Origin: Lacinutrix venerupis
GTDB lineage: Bacteria; Bacteroidota; Bacteroidia; Flavobacteriales; Flavobacteriaceae
Length of the DNA stretch: 64,000 nt
Direction: 5' to 3'
Assembly: GCF_003663945.1 (NCBI RefSeq)
Contig: NZ_RCCH01000004.1
Coordinates: forward strand, 124,001-188,000
The notes below the pieces were generated by a model. That model saw only the letters and a list, made by a program, of their open reading frames with translations. It was not told where the DNA came from and did no database searches. Numbering within the stretch: the stretch's first letter is position 1; each line of letters starts with the position of its first letter. Of this stretch, positions 32,448 through 42,101 are shown one piece after another. The position numbers and the translations under genes are program-made.

Positions 32448-33842
32448 CTACTGACCTCTAAAGAAAACAATAGTACTTAAAGTTTTAATAATTATATTAA
32501 AGTCTAGAAGAAAACTTCTGTGCTTAATATAATATAAGTCGTATTCTAATTTAACTTGACTGTCGTCTATACTTGACCCATACCGTGCTAATACTTGCGC
32601 CCAACCAGTTAAACCTGGTTTTACAATATGCCTAGTGTGATAAAAAGGAATAACCAAAGCTAGTTCATTTACAAAAATTGGACGTTCTGGTCTTGGTCCA
32701 ATAATGCTCATTTCTCCTTTTAAAATATTTATAAGTTGTGGTAGCTCGTCTAAACGTGTTCTTCTTAAAAAACGACCAAAAGAAGTAACTCTTGCATCGT
32801 TTTTTGTTGCCCAAACTGCTCCATCAGCTTCGGCATTTTTAACCATACTTCTAAATTTAAATATTTTAAATATTTTTCCATTTTTACCAATACGTTCTTG
32901 AGAATATAATAAAGGACCACGATTTCCTATAGCATTGCCTATAGCAATAAAAGGTAAAAATAACAGTGTACAAAAAATGCCTATAACGGATAAAATTATA
33001 TCAAAAACGCGCCTATAGGCTAAATAAAGTTTATTTTTATTGTTTCTACTAAATGGAAAATATTTGTAAAAATCTTTGCCTATAAAACTTACAGGAACTC
33101 TGTAAGACATATCTTCATAAACTTGAGTATATTCTCTAATAGGATAACCGCGTTCTAAAAGCGTTGTTAAATCTACATAAATTGAAGGAGTAATACGTTC
33201 TGAATTAGAACTCGCTACTACTACTTCTGATATGTTTTTGTCTATAATAATTTTATGAATCTCGTTAGGAGAATACTGTGTTAACCCTTTAAATTTTACC
33301 GAGTTTTCATTTTCTGCTTCGCAATTAATAAAGCCTATTATTTGATAATTAGGATCTGCAGCATTAAGCGAAGCAATAATAGCCTCTACATTAGACACTT
33401 CGGCTACTAACAAAGCACGTTTATAAAATCTGGGAGATGCAATAAATGTAATATAAGCTAACCTCCAAATTAAAAGTGGAAATAAAATTGCCAAGTAGAA
33501 ATAAAGAATTTGAATTCTATTTTCTGGTAATGTTGGTGTATAATAAGGTGTTAAAAGATATACTAAAACTGTTATGGAAGTAGTTAAAACTATAGCACTG
33601 GAAACAGTTTCTATTTTACTTGATTTTTTTAAATCGTATAACTCGAAAATTGTCCCGAATCCCATAATATAAATTACTAAAACCACTAACCATCGCCAAT
33701 GTGTTTCGTCAATTTTTATATAATCGAATCCTGAAAAAAAACTAAAAATATACAACGCTAATCCTATAAAAAAAACATCGAGAATCCTTAATAATATTTT
33801 ACGTTCTGATATTTCAAAATGAATATTAGACTTTGAAGTCAT
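32448..33842 (-). CDS. Polyprenyl-phosphate sugar phosphotransferase (WcaJ type)
   Basis: 464 residues. Four N-terminal membrane helices, a CoA-binding-like middle domain (about 150-250), a further helix near 280-300, and the C-terminal bacterial sugar transferase domain: KIFKFRSMVKNAEADGAVWA, then FLRRTRLDELPQLINILKGE and MSIIGPRPERP, close to WcaJ. It transfers a sugar-1-phosphate to undecaprenyl phosphate and so starts the repeat unit of the polysaccharide made by this locus. The sugar is not predictable from sequence. It is the last gene of the long minus-strand polysaccharide locus and is separated from the previous gene by 58 bases. Confidence 0.92.
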   Translation of the reverse strand: MTSKSNIHFEISERKILLRILDVFFIGLALYIFSFFSGFDYIKIDETHWRWLVVLVIYIMGFGTIFELYDLKKSSKIETVSSAIVLTTSITVLVYLLTPYYTPTLPENRIQILYFYLAILFPLLIWRLAYITFIASPRFYKRALLVAEVSNVEAIIASLNAADPNYQIIGFINCEAENENSVKFKGLTQYSPNEIHKIIIDKNISEVVVASSNSERITPSIYVDLTTLLERGYPIREYTQVYEDMSYRVPVSFIGKDFYKYFPFSRNNKNKLYLAYRRVFDIILSVIGIFCTLLFLPFIAIGNAIGNRGPLLYSQERIGKNGKIFKIFKFRSMVKNAEADGAVWATKNDARVTSFGRFLRRTRLDELPQLINILKGEMSIIGPRPERPIFVNELALVIPFYHTRHIVKPGLTGWAQVLARYGSSIDDSQVKLEYDLYYIKHRSFLLDFNIIIKTLSTIVFFRGQ

Positions 33843-33900
33843 GGATTAACTGGTATAATTTTTTATGTAAATATACTAAGTAATATGAGTATTGCAATGT

Positions 33901-34911
33901 TTAAACAAGAATTGACTTCCATTTTTCTTTTACCATAGTCCAACTAAACGCTTCAACTTTATTTCTAGCTTGTTTTGTTATAACTTTAACAGCTTCATAA
34001 TTTTCTTTAAAGCTTAAAATTTCTAAAACAAATGCCTCAACATTATTTGGTTTCACTAAAACACCTGTTTCTCCGTTTTTTATTAAAAAAGGTAATCCTC
34101 CAACATTAGTAGATATAACAGGAAAGCCCAAAGCCATAGCTTCAATAATACTTACTGGCATATTATCGAAATTTGTTGTATTTATAAAAACATTATAGTC
34201 TTGAGATAATTTTATCCATGAACGCTTAGATAATTTACCTGTAAAATTAACCTCAACATTTAAGGATTTTGCATAAACTTGAGTGTTTTGTAAACTGCCA
34301 TCATTATCTGGACCAACCATTGTTAAACTTGCTATTTCTCCTTTATCTTGTAACGCTTTTAAAATATCAACAGCTAATTTTGGGTTATATATTTCTGAAA
34401 AAGAACGTACCCAAAGTAATTTAATTTCTTCTATCTTTCTATGCTTAAATGCATAGTTTTCAATGGCTATAGCATTTGGAATAATAACAATGTTATTATA
34501 GCCAAAATCTTTAAAATTAGACTGTATATATTCTGAGGGCGCTATATTTAAGTATGCTTTATTAAATATGGCTTTGCTTAATTTTGGATTGTTTTTTAAA
34601 CGGTTTGGTAAATTTCCACCGTGTAAAATTGGAAGATATTTTAAATTAAAGAAACGACATAATTGACTACATAAATAAGCATAATAGAAATTTTGAGTAC
34701 TATAAGTATCTATTAAAACATAATTTGTCCATTTTCTATTTTTTACAATAGCCAACAACATATCCAACAAACGTAAAATTTTATTTGTTTTACTAGAAGC
34801 TGTTTTAACGGCATAACCTTCAGCAATAAAAGCTTGGCTAAGCGTATCTATAGTTGTAGCAGTTTTACCTTTTTGAGATAGCTTGTTTCCTATGTATAGG
34901 AGGTTTTTCAT
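33901..34911 (-). CDS. GT4-family glycosyltransferase
   Basis: 336 residues, GT-B fold. The N-terminal half binds the acceptor (LLYIGNKLSQKGKTATTIDT), and the C-terminal half has the GT4 nucleotide-sugar site: VGPDNDGSLQNTQVYAKSLN, VNFTGKLS and FDNMPVSIIEAMALGFPVIS followed by NVGGLP. Here the first Glu of the E-x7-E motif is not obvious (FDNMPVSIIEA). Donor and linkage unknown. The gene starts 47 bases inside the end of the O-antigen-ligase-like gene; both frames are coherent, so this is a true overlap. Confidence 0.85.
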   Translation of the reverse strand: MKNLLYIGNKLSQKGKTATTIDTLSQAFIAEGYAVKTASSKTNKILRLLDMLLAIVKNRKWTNYVLIDTYSTQNFYYAYLCSQLCRFFNLKYLPILHGGNLPNRLKNNPKLSKAIFNKAYLNIAPSEYIQSNFKDFGYNNIVIIPNAIAIENYAFKHRKIEEIKLLWVRSFSEIYNPKLAVDILKALQDKGEIASLTMVGPDNDGSLQNTQVYAKSLNVEVNFTGKLSKRSWIKLSQDYNVFINTTNFDNMPVSIIEAMALGFPVISTNVGGLPFLIKNGETGVLVKPNNVEAFVLEILSFKENYEAVKVITKQARNKVEAFSWTMVKEKWKSILV

Positions 34912-36223
34912 AATTTATAGATAGTAAACACAAGCCATAAATAAAAGCTGGTGCTGCAATACGCATGGACGAATGATTAATAGTTAAAAACCAAAATAGG
35001 AAAAAAGAATAAAAAAAGATATTAGATTTATTTCTTATTCTAAGTATTAACGGTGTTAGAAATAAAATACTAAAAGCAAATAGCCCAAATAAACCGTGTT
35101 CTGATAAAATACGACTCATTTCGTTATGGGAAGCTGCTTTTACACCTGTTTTCTCAAAACGTAATTCTTTAGATTTTCCTACGCCAATGCCAAAAAACGG
35201 ATTTTCTAAAAAAGCATTTAACTCGAAAGCCATTAAATCACTTCGGCCAGTAGAAAAATCTTCTTTTTCTCTTCCTAAGGCATCTTCATTATTATATCTA
35301 TTTTCAATAATTCCGTTAGTTTGTAAGGATGAAATTGTCCAAATCGACAGTCCTAAAAAAACAAATAAAGTCGTTAAAAAAACAACACGCTTTTTATTTT
35401 TTCCTGTTGATTTTTTAAAATAGAGTACTATAAAAGCTAATATCATAAAAATTGCAACTATAACGCCACCTCTACTAAAAGTTACAATAGCACGAAATGA
35501 AATAACTGCAAGTAAAATTATATTTATAATTTTAGAAAATTTATATGGCGATTTAGAAAAAAAACGAACTGTAAAAATAAACATACCAATACCCAAAACA
35601 GTTGCAACTTGATTAGGTCCAAAACCACCAGAAGTGTCGAAATTAGAACCTGTTCCGCTTATTACTTCTCTTACACTTGGATTGTAAAGAAAAAGATAAA
35701 CAGTTGTAGAAATTAATGGTAAAGCTATGTAAAAAAGTAGTTTTTGAAAACTAACATATGTTATCACTTTTTGATAGCAAAAAATAGCTACAATACCCAG
35801 ACAAAACGGTCCACTTAAATTAAATGCAATCGCTTTTCTAATAACAGTATCTGTTGTTTGATTAAAGCCACTAACAAAAATACCAAGAATTAGAAGCATG
35901 ATATAAAGTACATATACAAAGCTTTTTTGAGATAATCGAGTCGTTACAATACCCACCAAACTAAAAAATATAATCATATATTTTGAAGCTTCGTAAAGAA
36001 TACTCCCACCTGTCATTCTAATAAAAACCTCAGCTCCAACAATGTAAGCACAAGCTAGTAATATTTCTAAAGTTCTTTCTTTGGTTGTAGATTTTATTAT
36101 TCTGAAGAAAAAATAAATAAAAATTCCTACTAAATAAATATTAGATAATAATGGCACTGCAAAAACTGCCATTGCGATAATAACATGTAATCCTATTAAT
36201 TTTATCTCGTTTAAAAATTTCAC
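34865..36223 (-). CDS. O-antigen ligase / polymerase (Wzy_C-type) membrane protein
   Basis: 452 residues with about eleven hydrophobic segments. The signature region lies in the large periplasmic loop: FLENPFFGIGVGKSKELRFE, then KAASHNEMSRILSEHGLFGL, matching the NPxxGxG...HN...E-xG pattern of WaaL/Wzy_C proteins. It either polymerises repeat units or ligates the finished glycan to lipid A core or another acceptor; sequence alone does not separate these. Given the ABC-type Wzm/Wzt exporter in the same locus, ligase is the likelier role (inference). Starts with GTG at 36223, sharing one base with the TAG of the preceding gene (TAGTG). Confidence 0.85.
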   Translation of the reverse strand: MKFLNEIKLIGLHVIIAMAVFAVPLLSNIYLVGIFIYFFFRIIKSTTKERTLEILLACAYIVGAEVFIRMTGGSILYEASKYMIIFFSLVGIVTTRLSQKSFVYVLYIMLLILGIFVSGFNQTTDTVIRKAIAFNLSGPFCLGIVAIFCYQKVITYVSFQKLLFYIALPLISTTVYLFLYNPSVREVISGTGSNFDTSGGFGPNQVATVLGIGMFIFTVRFFSKSPYKFSKIINIILLAVISFRAIVTFSRGGVIVAIFMILAFIVLYFKKSTGKNKKRVVFLTTLFVFLGLSIWTISSLQTNGIIENRYNNEDALGREKEDFSTGRSDLMAFELNAFLENPFFGIGVGKSKELRFEKTGVKAASHNEMSRILSEHGLFGLFAFSILFLTPLILRIRNKSNIFFYSFFLFWFLTINHSSMRIAAPAFIYGLCLLSINYEKPPIHRKQAISKR

Positions 36224-37302
36224 TAGAGTTCTAAAATAGTATTATAATTTGTTATTAGCGTGTTTATAATTTTGCGAGACGAAAAATGATTAGTCACATG
36301 CTTTTTAAAAGCTTCTCCTTTTTGCTTTGCAAAGTCTAAATTATCTATATAATTCTGAATTCCGTTTGCTAATCGCACACTGTTTTTTGGTGGTATTAAA
36401 ATTCCTAATTCACCTTTTAAAATTACTTTACCACAATCTCCAACATTAGTTACTACAACTGGTAACCCAGCAAATCCATACTCTAAAAGCGCCATTGGTA
36501 AACCTTCTGAAAGTGAAGATAATATACCAACATTACTTTGGTTTAAAGCATTAGAAACATCAGAGATACTACCATAAAAAAAGATACTTTTGTCTAAATT
36601 ATCAACTTTTACTTTATCTATTATTGCTTTAGAGTATGCATCTTCAAACGATTTCCCAACACAATGCAAAGACCATTCTGGATTATTTTTATAGATTATT
36701 TTAAAAGCATCAATAGCATTGAAATAATCTTTATCAGGACGTAAATTTGCCAATAATATAATTCGCTTTCCCGCCTTACCTTTTAATTGCGTTTTAGGCT
36801 CAACATCCTGTTTTACAACAAAGTTTGGCATAAAACTAACAAGCTTACATTTTAAATTTTGTTTAGACCAGTTTACTAGATTTTCATTCACACAAAAAAT
36901 TTGAGAAAAAGACTTCGAGCATTGCTTTAAAATAAGTGTATTTATTTTACTGCTTGTTGCTCTATTTCCAAAATGATCGTGCCAAATAATTTTTAAATTT
37001 TTGTTTAAAGTTTTTAAAATACTAGCTAAAAAAAAAGAAGTGGAATGTGCGTGAATTACATCAATTTTATTCTGTTTAACAAAAGCACTTAGTGTTTTAA
37101 TTGCTTTGGCGTCAATAGTTTTTGTTTTATTTAAAAAAAGATAATTAACTTGAGGATTAATACTCTCCTTTAACAATCCTTCTTCCCTTGTGGCACATAG
37201 GTAAGAAACTTCAATTTTAGAAACTAAAGCATTGGCAATATTAACTGCCACACGCTCTGCGCCTCCTGGATGTAAAGAATCTATTAATTGTAAAACCCTC
37301 AT
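36223..37302 (-). CDS. GT4-family glycosyltransferase
   Basis: 359 residues, GT-B fold. The N-terminus MRVLQLIDSLHPGGAERVAV with the GGAER acceptor motif is typical of GT4. The C-terminal half has ILLANLRPDKDYFNAIDAFK, IFFYGSISDVSNALNQSNVG and SLSEGLPMALLEYGFAGLPV, containing an intact E-x7-E motif, followed by TNVGDCG. Donor and acceptor are unknown. Stop and next start overlap by one base, so it is co-translated with the ligase-like gene. Confidence 0.88.
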   Translation of the reverse strand: MRVLQLIDSLHPGGAERVAVNIANALVSKIEVSYLCATREEGLLKESINPQVNYLFLNKTKTIDAKAIKTLSAFVKQNKIDVIHAHSTSFFLASILKTLNKNLKIIWHDHFGNRATSSKINTLILKQCSKSFSQIFCVNENLVNWSKQNLKCKLVSFMPNFVVKQDVEPKTQLKGKAGKRIILLANLRPDKDYFNAIDAFKIIYKNNPEWSLHCVGKSFEDAYSKAIIDKVKVDNLDKSIFFYGSISDVSNALNQSNVGILSSLSEGLPMALLEYGFAGLPVVVTNVGDCGKVILKGELGILIPPKNSVRLANGIQNYIDNLDFAKQKGEAFKKHVTNHFSSRKIINTLITNYNTILEL

Positions 37303-38421
37303 TTATTGTTGTAATAGTTTTGCTATTTCCTTTTCAAACTTATCTAAAGTATAATGCTGAGACCATTTTAAAGCATTTTTAGACATTAATTTTAGTCGCG
37401 CTTCATCTTCTAGCACAATTTCTATTTCTTGTATTGCTGCTTCTAATTCTGCTGTAATTAAAATACCTCTTTTACCATAATCTAACATGAAAGGTACGCA
37501 GGAAATTTTAGTTACCACAGGAACACATCCAAAAAACATAGCTTCTGCAATGGCTTTTGGCCAGCCTTCAGATTTAGAAGGTAATATTGAAAAATGTGCT
37601 GTTTTTAAAGCTGCTTTTACCACATCTTTACTTTGATTGCCGTGGATGGTAATAATATTATGTAATTTATTTGTAGAAACATATTGAGACAATTTATCTT
37701 TTAAATTACCGTCACCAAACAAATCTAAACTCACATTATAGCCTTTTTGTTTTAAATGTTCTATAATTTGAATGGCTAATAGCGGACGTTTACCAATCAC
37801 CAAACTTCCAATAAACACAAATCGTAGTTTTTTACTATAATCTCGTGATGGTATAGTTTCAATTTCTGAAGCTTTATATGTTGCAGTAAAAAATGGTTTT
37901 ATATTTTTAGATTGGTTTTCCCAATCGCCATATACTAAAACCTGCATATTTCTGGTTAAAAAGGTATTGGCTAATAACCATTTTTGAAATCTGTAACTTA
38001 ATGGTTGTGTAGCTTCAGGATCCCAATTACCAGCATATTTTGCGGTTTTTGCTTTCTTCGGAAAAAATATTTGTACAACACATCCTAACAAACCCATATT
38101 TCCAGGACATCGTAAATGTATATGATCTGCTTTCTGACAGGCTCTAAACAATTTAAAAAAGAGTAATGGTAAATTTAAAAGCGATAAGAAAATATGTTTT
38201 ACACTAGTAAATTGAATACCTGGAACACTCTCTAATTTTAAATTTTTATGTTCATAAGGCATTTCTATGGCATTAATAATACCATCAGTTTTTGGAGCTA
38301 TAACTGTTGTATTATCCACATACTTTAACCATACGTTCATTTCACGAACGTAAGGTGCATAACTAAAAACCTGTTGATTTTTAGTTTTATGTATAGCATG
38401 AGAAATAATTAAAAAATTCAT
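37303..38421 (-). CDS. GT4-family glycosyltransferase
   Basis: 372 residues, GT-B fold. N-terminal half: IISHAIHKTKNQQVFSYAPY and HIHLRCPGNMGLLGCVVQIF. The C-terminal half has FVFIGSLVIGKRPLLAIQII, VSLDLFGDGNLKDKLSQYV, and the donor site ILPSKSEGWPKAIAEAMFFG with E-x7-E, followed by CVPVVTKISCVPFMLDYGKR. The unusual C-rich V-T-K-I-S-C-V-P stretch replaces the common NVGG. Substrates unknown. It abuts the next gene at 37302/37303 with no gap and overlaps the GT2 upstream by four bases. Confidence 0.85.
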   Translation of the reverse strand: MNFLIISHAIHKTKNQQVFSYAPYVREMNVWLKYVDNTTVIAPKTDGIINAIEMPYEHKNLKLESVPGIQFTSVKHIFLSLLNLPLLFFKLFRACQKADHIHLRCPGNMGLLGCVVQIFFPKKAKTAKYAGNWDPEATQPLSYRFQKWLLANTFLTRNMQVLVYGDWENQSKNIKPFFTATYKASEIETIPSRDYSKKLRFVFIGSLVIGKRPLLAIQIIEHLKQKGYNVSLDLFGDGNLKDKLSQYVSTNKLHNIITIHGNQSKDVVKAALKTAHFSILPSKSEGWPKAIAEAMFFGCVPVVTKISCVPFMLDYGKRGILITAELEAAIQEIEIVLEDEARLKLMSKNALKWSQHYTLDKFEKEIAKLLQQ

Positions 38422-39413
38422 CTTTGTATTTTAGGAGCATTAAAAATTAATGACCACCAACCTACTATTCGTCCTAAACTTTCGGTAAACGCTTCTTTTC
38501 TTTTTGATGTGGTAATAACGTTGAGAAATCTTAATTTAATGAGCAAAATAGCGGTTACATGCCATTTAAACCGTGCTTTTAAAGTTGGATTTGGATATTT
38601 TACACGCCATACATACCAACCGTTTCTAATCACCATTTTTCCGTAATTAAATTTATTTGGTCTTCCAGATGCATCGTGATAATGTGCTAACTGCGCAGCT
38701 GTATTTATATATAATTTTCCGGTTTTTGCTAAACGTAAAGAAAAGTCAGCATCTTCATACAAACCATAACCTTCAAAATAGGTTGAAAATGAAAAGTGAT
38801 TAAACACGTCTTTTTTATAAGATGAAACGCCTCCCATTATTTGCTCTACAGGATATATTTTTCCTGAAGGCGGTAAAAAACTAACAGATCTTCCGTTAGA
38901 AAATGTGGGCATGAAACCTGGTGGCACATCTGGTAAGACACCAAATAAACGCCTAATTTTAAAACGTAATGGCTCTTTACGTTGCCAACCATCATAATAA
39001 AAATAATTGGCATTATTTGTAGTGTTTTGCTTTTGCCATACTATCTCATTGGTTATATAACCTCCAACTGCTAACGCGTTAGGTTTTGTTTTGTAAGTTC
39101 CTATTAAGGCTTCAAAATAATTTGGAGTTAATATGATATCATCATCTAAAAAACAGATAATTTCTGTATCGTCTTCAACCAGATTTATACCATAATTACG
39201 TTGCTTAGTAAGTCCACGATTACCTTCATCTACCTTATAATAACTTAGATTTTCAAAATTATTTTTATTTAAAATAGTTTCAGTTTTAATATCCGTTGAA
39301 CCATCAATAATTAGAATACTGTTAGGATACATTGTTTGCGCTCTAACCGATTGCAACAACTTTAAAAGTGGTTGTGGCCGCATGTAGGTACAGATGATTA
39401 GAGCGAACTTCAT
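38418..39413 (-). CDS. GT2-family glycosyltransferase
   Basis: 331 residues, GT-A fold. The N-terminus FALIICTYMRPQPLLKLLQS is the GT2 nucleotide-binding strand, followed by ILIIDGSTD and the DxD-like metal site IICFLDDDIILTPNYFEALI. A later motif FEGYGLYEDADFSLRLAKTG provides the ED acidic pair typical of the catalytic base. A C-terminal hydrophobic stretch (FKWHVTAILLIKLRFLN) may sit on the membrane. Sugar specificity is unknown. Stops 4 bases inside the next gene (ATGA type overlap). Confidence 0.88.
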   Translation of the reverse strand: MKFALIICTYMRPQPLLKLLQSVRAQTMYPNSILIIDGSTDIKTETILNKNNFENLSYYKVDEGNRGLTKQRNYGINLVEDDTEIICFLDDDIILTPNYFEALIGTYKTKPNALAVGGYITNEIVWQKQNTTNNANYFYYDGWQRKEPLRFKIRRLFGVLPDVPPGFMPTFSNGRSVSFLPPSGKIYPVEQIMGGVSSYKKDVFNHFSFSTYFEGYGLYEDADFSLRLAKTGKLYINTAAQLAHYHDASGRPNKFNYGKMVIRNGWYVWRVKYPNPTLKARFKWHVTAILLIKLRFLNVITTSKRKEAFTESLGRIVGWWSLIFNAPKIQR

Positions 39414-39418
39414 TTTAA

Positions 39419-40951
39419 TTATTTTGTACGTTTACCTAAGTCCATTAACTTTTTTGCATAAAAAACCGACTTATTAAATTGCAGTAGTCGCATTGGTAAC
39501 TTTATAAGTCTAAAAGGCCATTCTATTACTTTAGCTTTGGTAAAATAAAACACAAAGTATTTAATTTTGTACTCTTTACGTTGCCTTGGTGTAAAATGTT
39601 TATGTAACTGATACATAATAGTTGGGCTAGGTTTTGGCACAATATTTTTAACAGGCGTATCTAATTCCCAAGGTTGTTTTTTTCTTTTCTTTCCTCTTAT
39701 TTTCGCTTGGTTTCCCCAAAAACGATAACCTCCAACTGGTGGCTTTAAATGTAAATTTACAGAAAATGGATTGTGTAAAACGGTAACGCCTAATTTTGTT
39801 ATGGCCATCCCGAAATCGCTGTCTTCTCCATAACCACCATCGTAATTAATATCGTTACCAACAAGCGTATCTACAACGCGTTTAGAAACACAAGAATTTG
39901 CATTACTAAAGGATTGTGCTGCTCCAACTTTCCAGCGTTCGTTATCGAATGCTTTTAATTTTATATCTAAATCTTCTAAGGTTTGCTGTTGGTGCTCCGC
40001 TCTAATATCTAAACCATTACATGCTTCGGCATTATAGGTTTGCAATAAACGAATGTGATTTTCTATAAACTGAGGTTGTAATCTTACATCATCATCGCCA
40101 AAAACAATATAATCTCCAGTACACAAATCGATAGCCTCATTACGTGCACGACAGCTACCTTTACTGGTTTGCCATTTAAAAGTGACTTTAAATGAATAAT
40201 TATCTTCGTTATATAACGTTAAATCTCTTGCTTTTTCTGGTGTTGCATCGACCACTACAACTTCTGTAGGTTTGTAGGTTTGATTCTCTAAATCGTTTAA
40301 TAAATTTAAAGTAAAATCCTGACGCAGCATGGTTGGAATTATATAGCTAACAGTAGGTTGTCCTTTAATAGCATTTAGCTGTCTAGGTGCAACCACCTTT
40401 TTTTTAGGTTTTAAAGTGAATTGCTTCGCGTAGTTATATGCTTTTAACTCACTTAGTTTCCAAATGCCTTTTCTAAATAGCATGTAGATAGCATGAGACT
40501 TTTTAAAGCTTTTAAAATAAAAAGTATAGCTATCTTTTTTAGGAATATTTATCTCTTCTTTTGAAGCTGGAAATAATCCTTTTATATATAACGGAATTGC
40601 TCCTTGGTAACGTAAGCCATTAAAACCAAAATCTAAAGCTGCGGTTTGTGTACTTATATAATCGCTATCAAAACCTCCTAAAGTTTCCCAAGCGTCTTTT
40701 CTTACTGCAAATTGATTTGGGTTCACTCTCCAACTCACACACTTATCTAAATTATTGAAATCGCTAGCATACCAGAAATAAACTACAGATTGATATACGA
40801 TTTCTGGAAATGCATTTTTATAGCCTTGGTCTAAACTGCTATGCCAAATATCGCCTTCGCTAAGTGCTAAAGTATCTAATACATCGAGATTAGGATTACC
40901 AACATATAAAATTATGCTTCCGTTTGATGCTATATATTCTTTAAAATTCAC
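39419..40951 (-). CDS. GT2-family glycosyltransferase with extra N-terminal domain
   Basis: 510 residues. The C-terminal two thirds (from about residue 200) is a normal GT2 domain: TVSYIIPTMLRQDFTLNLLN, VVVVDATPEKARD, GDYIVFGDDDVRLQPQFIEN, and INYDGGYGEDSDFGMAITKL with the ED pair. The first 190 residues look like the tail end of another GT-A domain: QFAVRKDAWETLGGFDSDYI resembles the acceptor-site end of galactosyltransferase-like GT2 proteins, but the nucleotide-binding part and DxD site are missing. It may be a degenerate duplicated domain. Start is GTG at 40951, overlapping the previous stop by four bases (GTGA). Confidence 0.8.
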   Translation of the reverse strand: MNFKEYIASNGSIILYVGNPNLDVLDTLALSEGDIWHSSLDQGYKNAFPEIVYQSVVYFWYASDFNNLDKCVSWRVNPNQFAVRKDAWETLGGFDSDYISTQTAALDFGFNGLRYQGAIPLYIKGLFPASKEEINIPKKDSYTFYFKSFKKSHAIYMLFRKGIWKLSELKAYNYAKQFTLKPKKKVVAPRQLNAIKGQPTVSYIIPTMLRQDFTLNLLNDLENQTYKPTEVVVVDATPEKARDLTLYNEDNYSFKVTFKWQTSKGSCRARNEAIDLCTGDYIVFGDDDVRLQPQFIENHIRLLQTYNAEACNGLDIRAEHQQQTLEDLDIKLKAFDNERWKVGAAQSFSNANSCVSKRVVDTLVGNDINYDGGYGEDSDFGMAITKLGVTVLHNPFSVNLHLKPPVGGYRFWGNQAKIRGKKRKKQPWELDTPVKNIVPKPSPTIMYQLHKHFTPRQRKEYKIKYFVFYFTKAKVIEWPFRLIKLPMRLLQFNKSVFYAKKLMDLGKRTK

Positions 40952-42099
40952 TTACTTTTTTCTTTTATAGTTTTACTGTAAAATTGAACACTTTGTGCTG
41001 CAACCAAATCATTACTAAAAGTCGTTTCCACTTTTTTTCTAGCCACTATTCCAAATTGCTGACTTAATGTTTCGTTTTCAAGCAATTCTAAAATTCTATT
41101 TGCGAATGTGTTATGTTCGGTTGGATGTACTAAAAACCCTTCTTTTTTATCATTAATAACTTCTTTAGCCCAACCAATATTTGAAGCTACTACCGCTTTT
41201 TCCATTGCCATAGCTTCTATCCAAGATACAGGTAAAGCTTCTGCAAAAGTAGGAAAAACACAAACATTAGCCTTCTTAATTAAATTTTGCATTTTAGAAT
41301 AATCTACTGCTCCTTTATAGTCAACTTGTTTTATACTTGTTTTAGTAAATAAATGCTTCATTAATTGCCAGGTAGATGGATTGCCTGTAGTAATATCCGG
41401 ACTGTCTTTTCCTACTAAAACAAGCTTTACTTTTGGATGTTTTTCATGTACCAAATTAAATATATAAGGTAATTCTAATAGTCCCTTTTTCCGAATTAAT
41501 GTACCAAAATATAATATAGTTTTTTCTGTAGATGTGTTTTCTTGCGGACTAAATAACTTTAAATTAATTCCATTATGGATAACTTTAAAGTTTCTATTTA
41601 ATCCAAATAAAGTATTCGTTAATTCTGCTGTGTATTTACTTACCGAAATAATACCATCGGCATTTTTAAACGCTTTTTTTTCATGGTATTTATTGATTGT
41701 TTTAACTTTTCTATTATCTAAATGACAAAAGTAAGTATCACTGCCATGTAATCTTAAAACCAAAGGACATGTTAGATTTATAAATGATGAAATACCTGTC
41801 CAATCTGGTGCTTCAATAATATCTATTTTATTTTCAGAATGTAAAGTATTTGCTAATTTTTCAATTTTTTTCTTGGTTAAAAACCATGATAGACCTTTAA
41901 TTTTAGGATTCTTAATTTTATAAATAGTTATATCTCCATCTTTAAAAAAACCATCTTCCTTTTGTCCATAAACTAAAACTGATACTCTATGTTTTTGTTT
42001 AACCAATGCCATAGCTAAATGCTTAATACTAGTACCAATACCTCCTGAATGCCCTAAGCTTTCATGTGGATATTCTGGTGTTAGGAAGGCTATTTTCAT
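40948..42099 (-). CDS. GT4-family glycosyltransferase
   Basis: 383 residues, GT-B fold. It starts MKIAFLTPEYPHESLGHSGG followed by IGTSIKHLAMALVKQKHRVS, the standard GT4 acceptor motif with the Gly-rich loop. Donor side: TILYFGTLIRKKGLLELPYI, VKLVLVGKDSPDITTGNPST, VDYKGAVDYSKM and FPTFAEALPVSWIEAMAMEK with an E-x7-E motif. The middle shows VLRLHGSDTYFCHLDNRKVK. Substrates unknown. It is separated from the next upstream gene by only two bases. Confidence 0.88.
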   Translation of the reverse strand: MKIAFLTPEYPHESLGHSGGIGTSIKHLAMALVKQKHRVSVLVYGQKEDGFFKDGDITIYKIKNPKIKGLSWFLTKKKIEKLANTLHSENKIDIIEAPDWTGISSFINLTCPLVLRLHGSDTYFCHLDNRKVKTINKYHEKKAFKNADGIISVSKYTAELTNTLFGLNRNFKVIHNGINLKLFSPQENTSTEKTILYFGTLIRKKGLLELPYIFNLVHEKHPKVKLVLVGKDSPDITTGNPSTWQLMKHLFTKTSIKQVDYKGAVDYSKMQNLIKKANVCVFPTFAEALPVSWIEAMAMEKAVVASNIGWAKEVINDKKEGFLVHPTEHNTFANRILELLENETLSQQFGIVARKKVETTFSNDLVAAQSVQFYSKTIKEKSK

Positions 42100-42101
42100 T
42101 T

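Noticed and set aside
34865-34911. Frameshift between the ligase-like gene and the following GT4
   Set aside because: Both frames give coherent protein ends in the 47-base overlap and both proteins have normal length.
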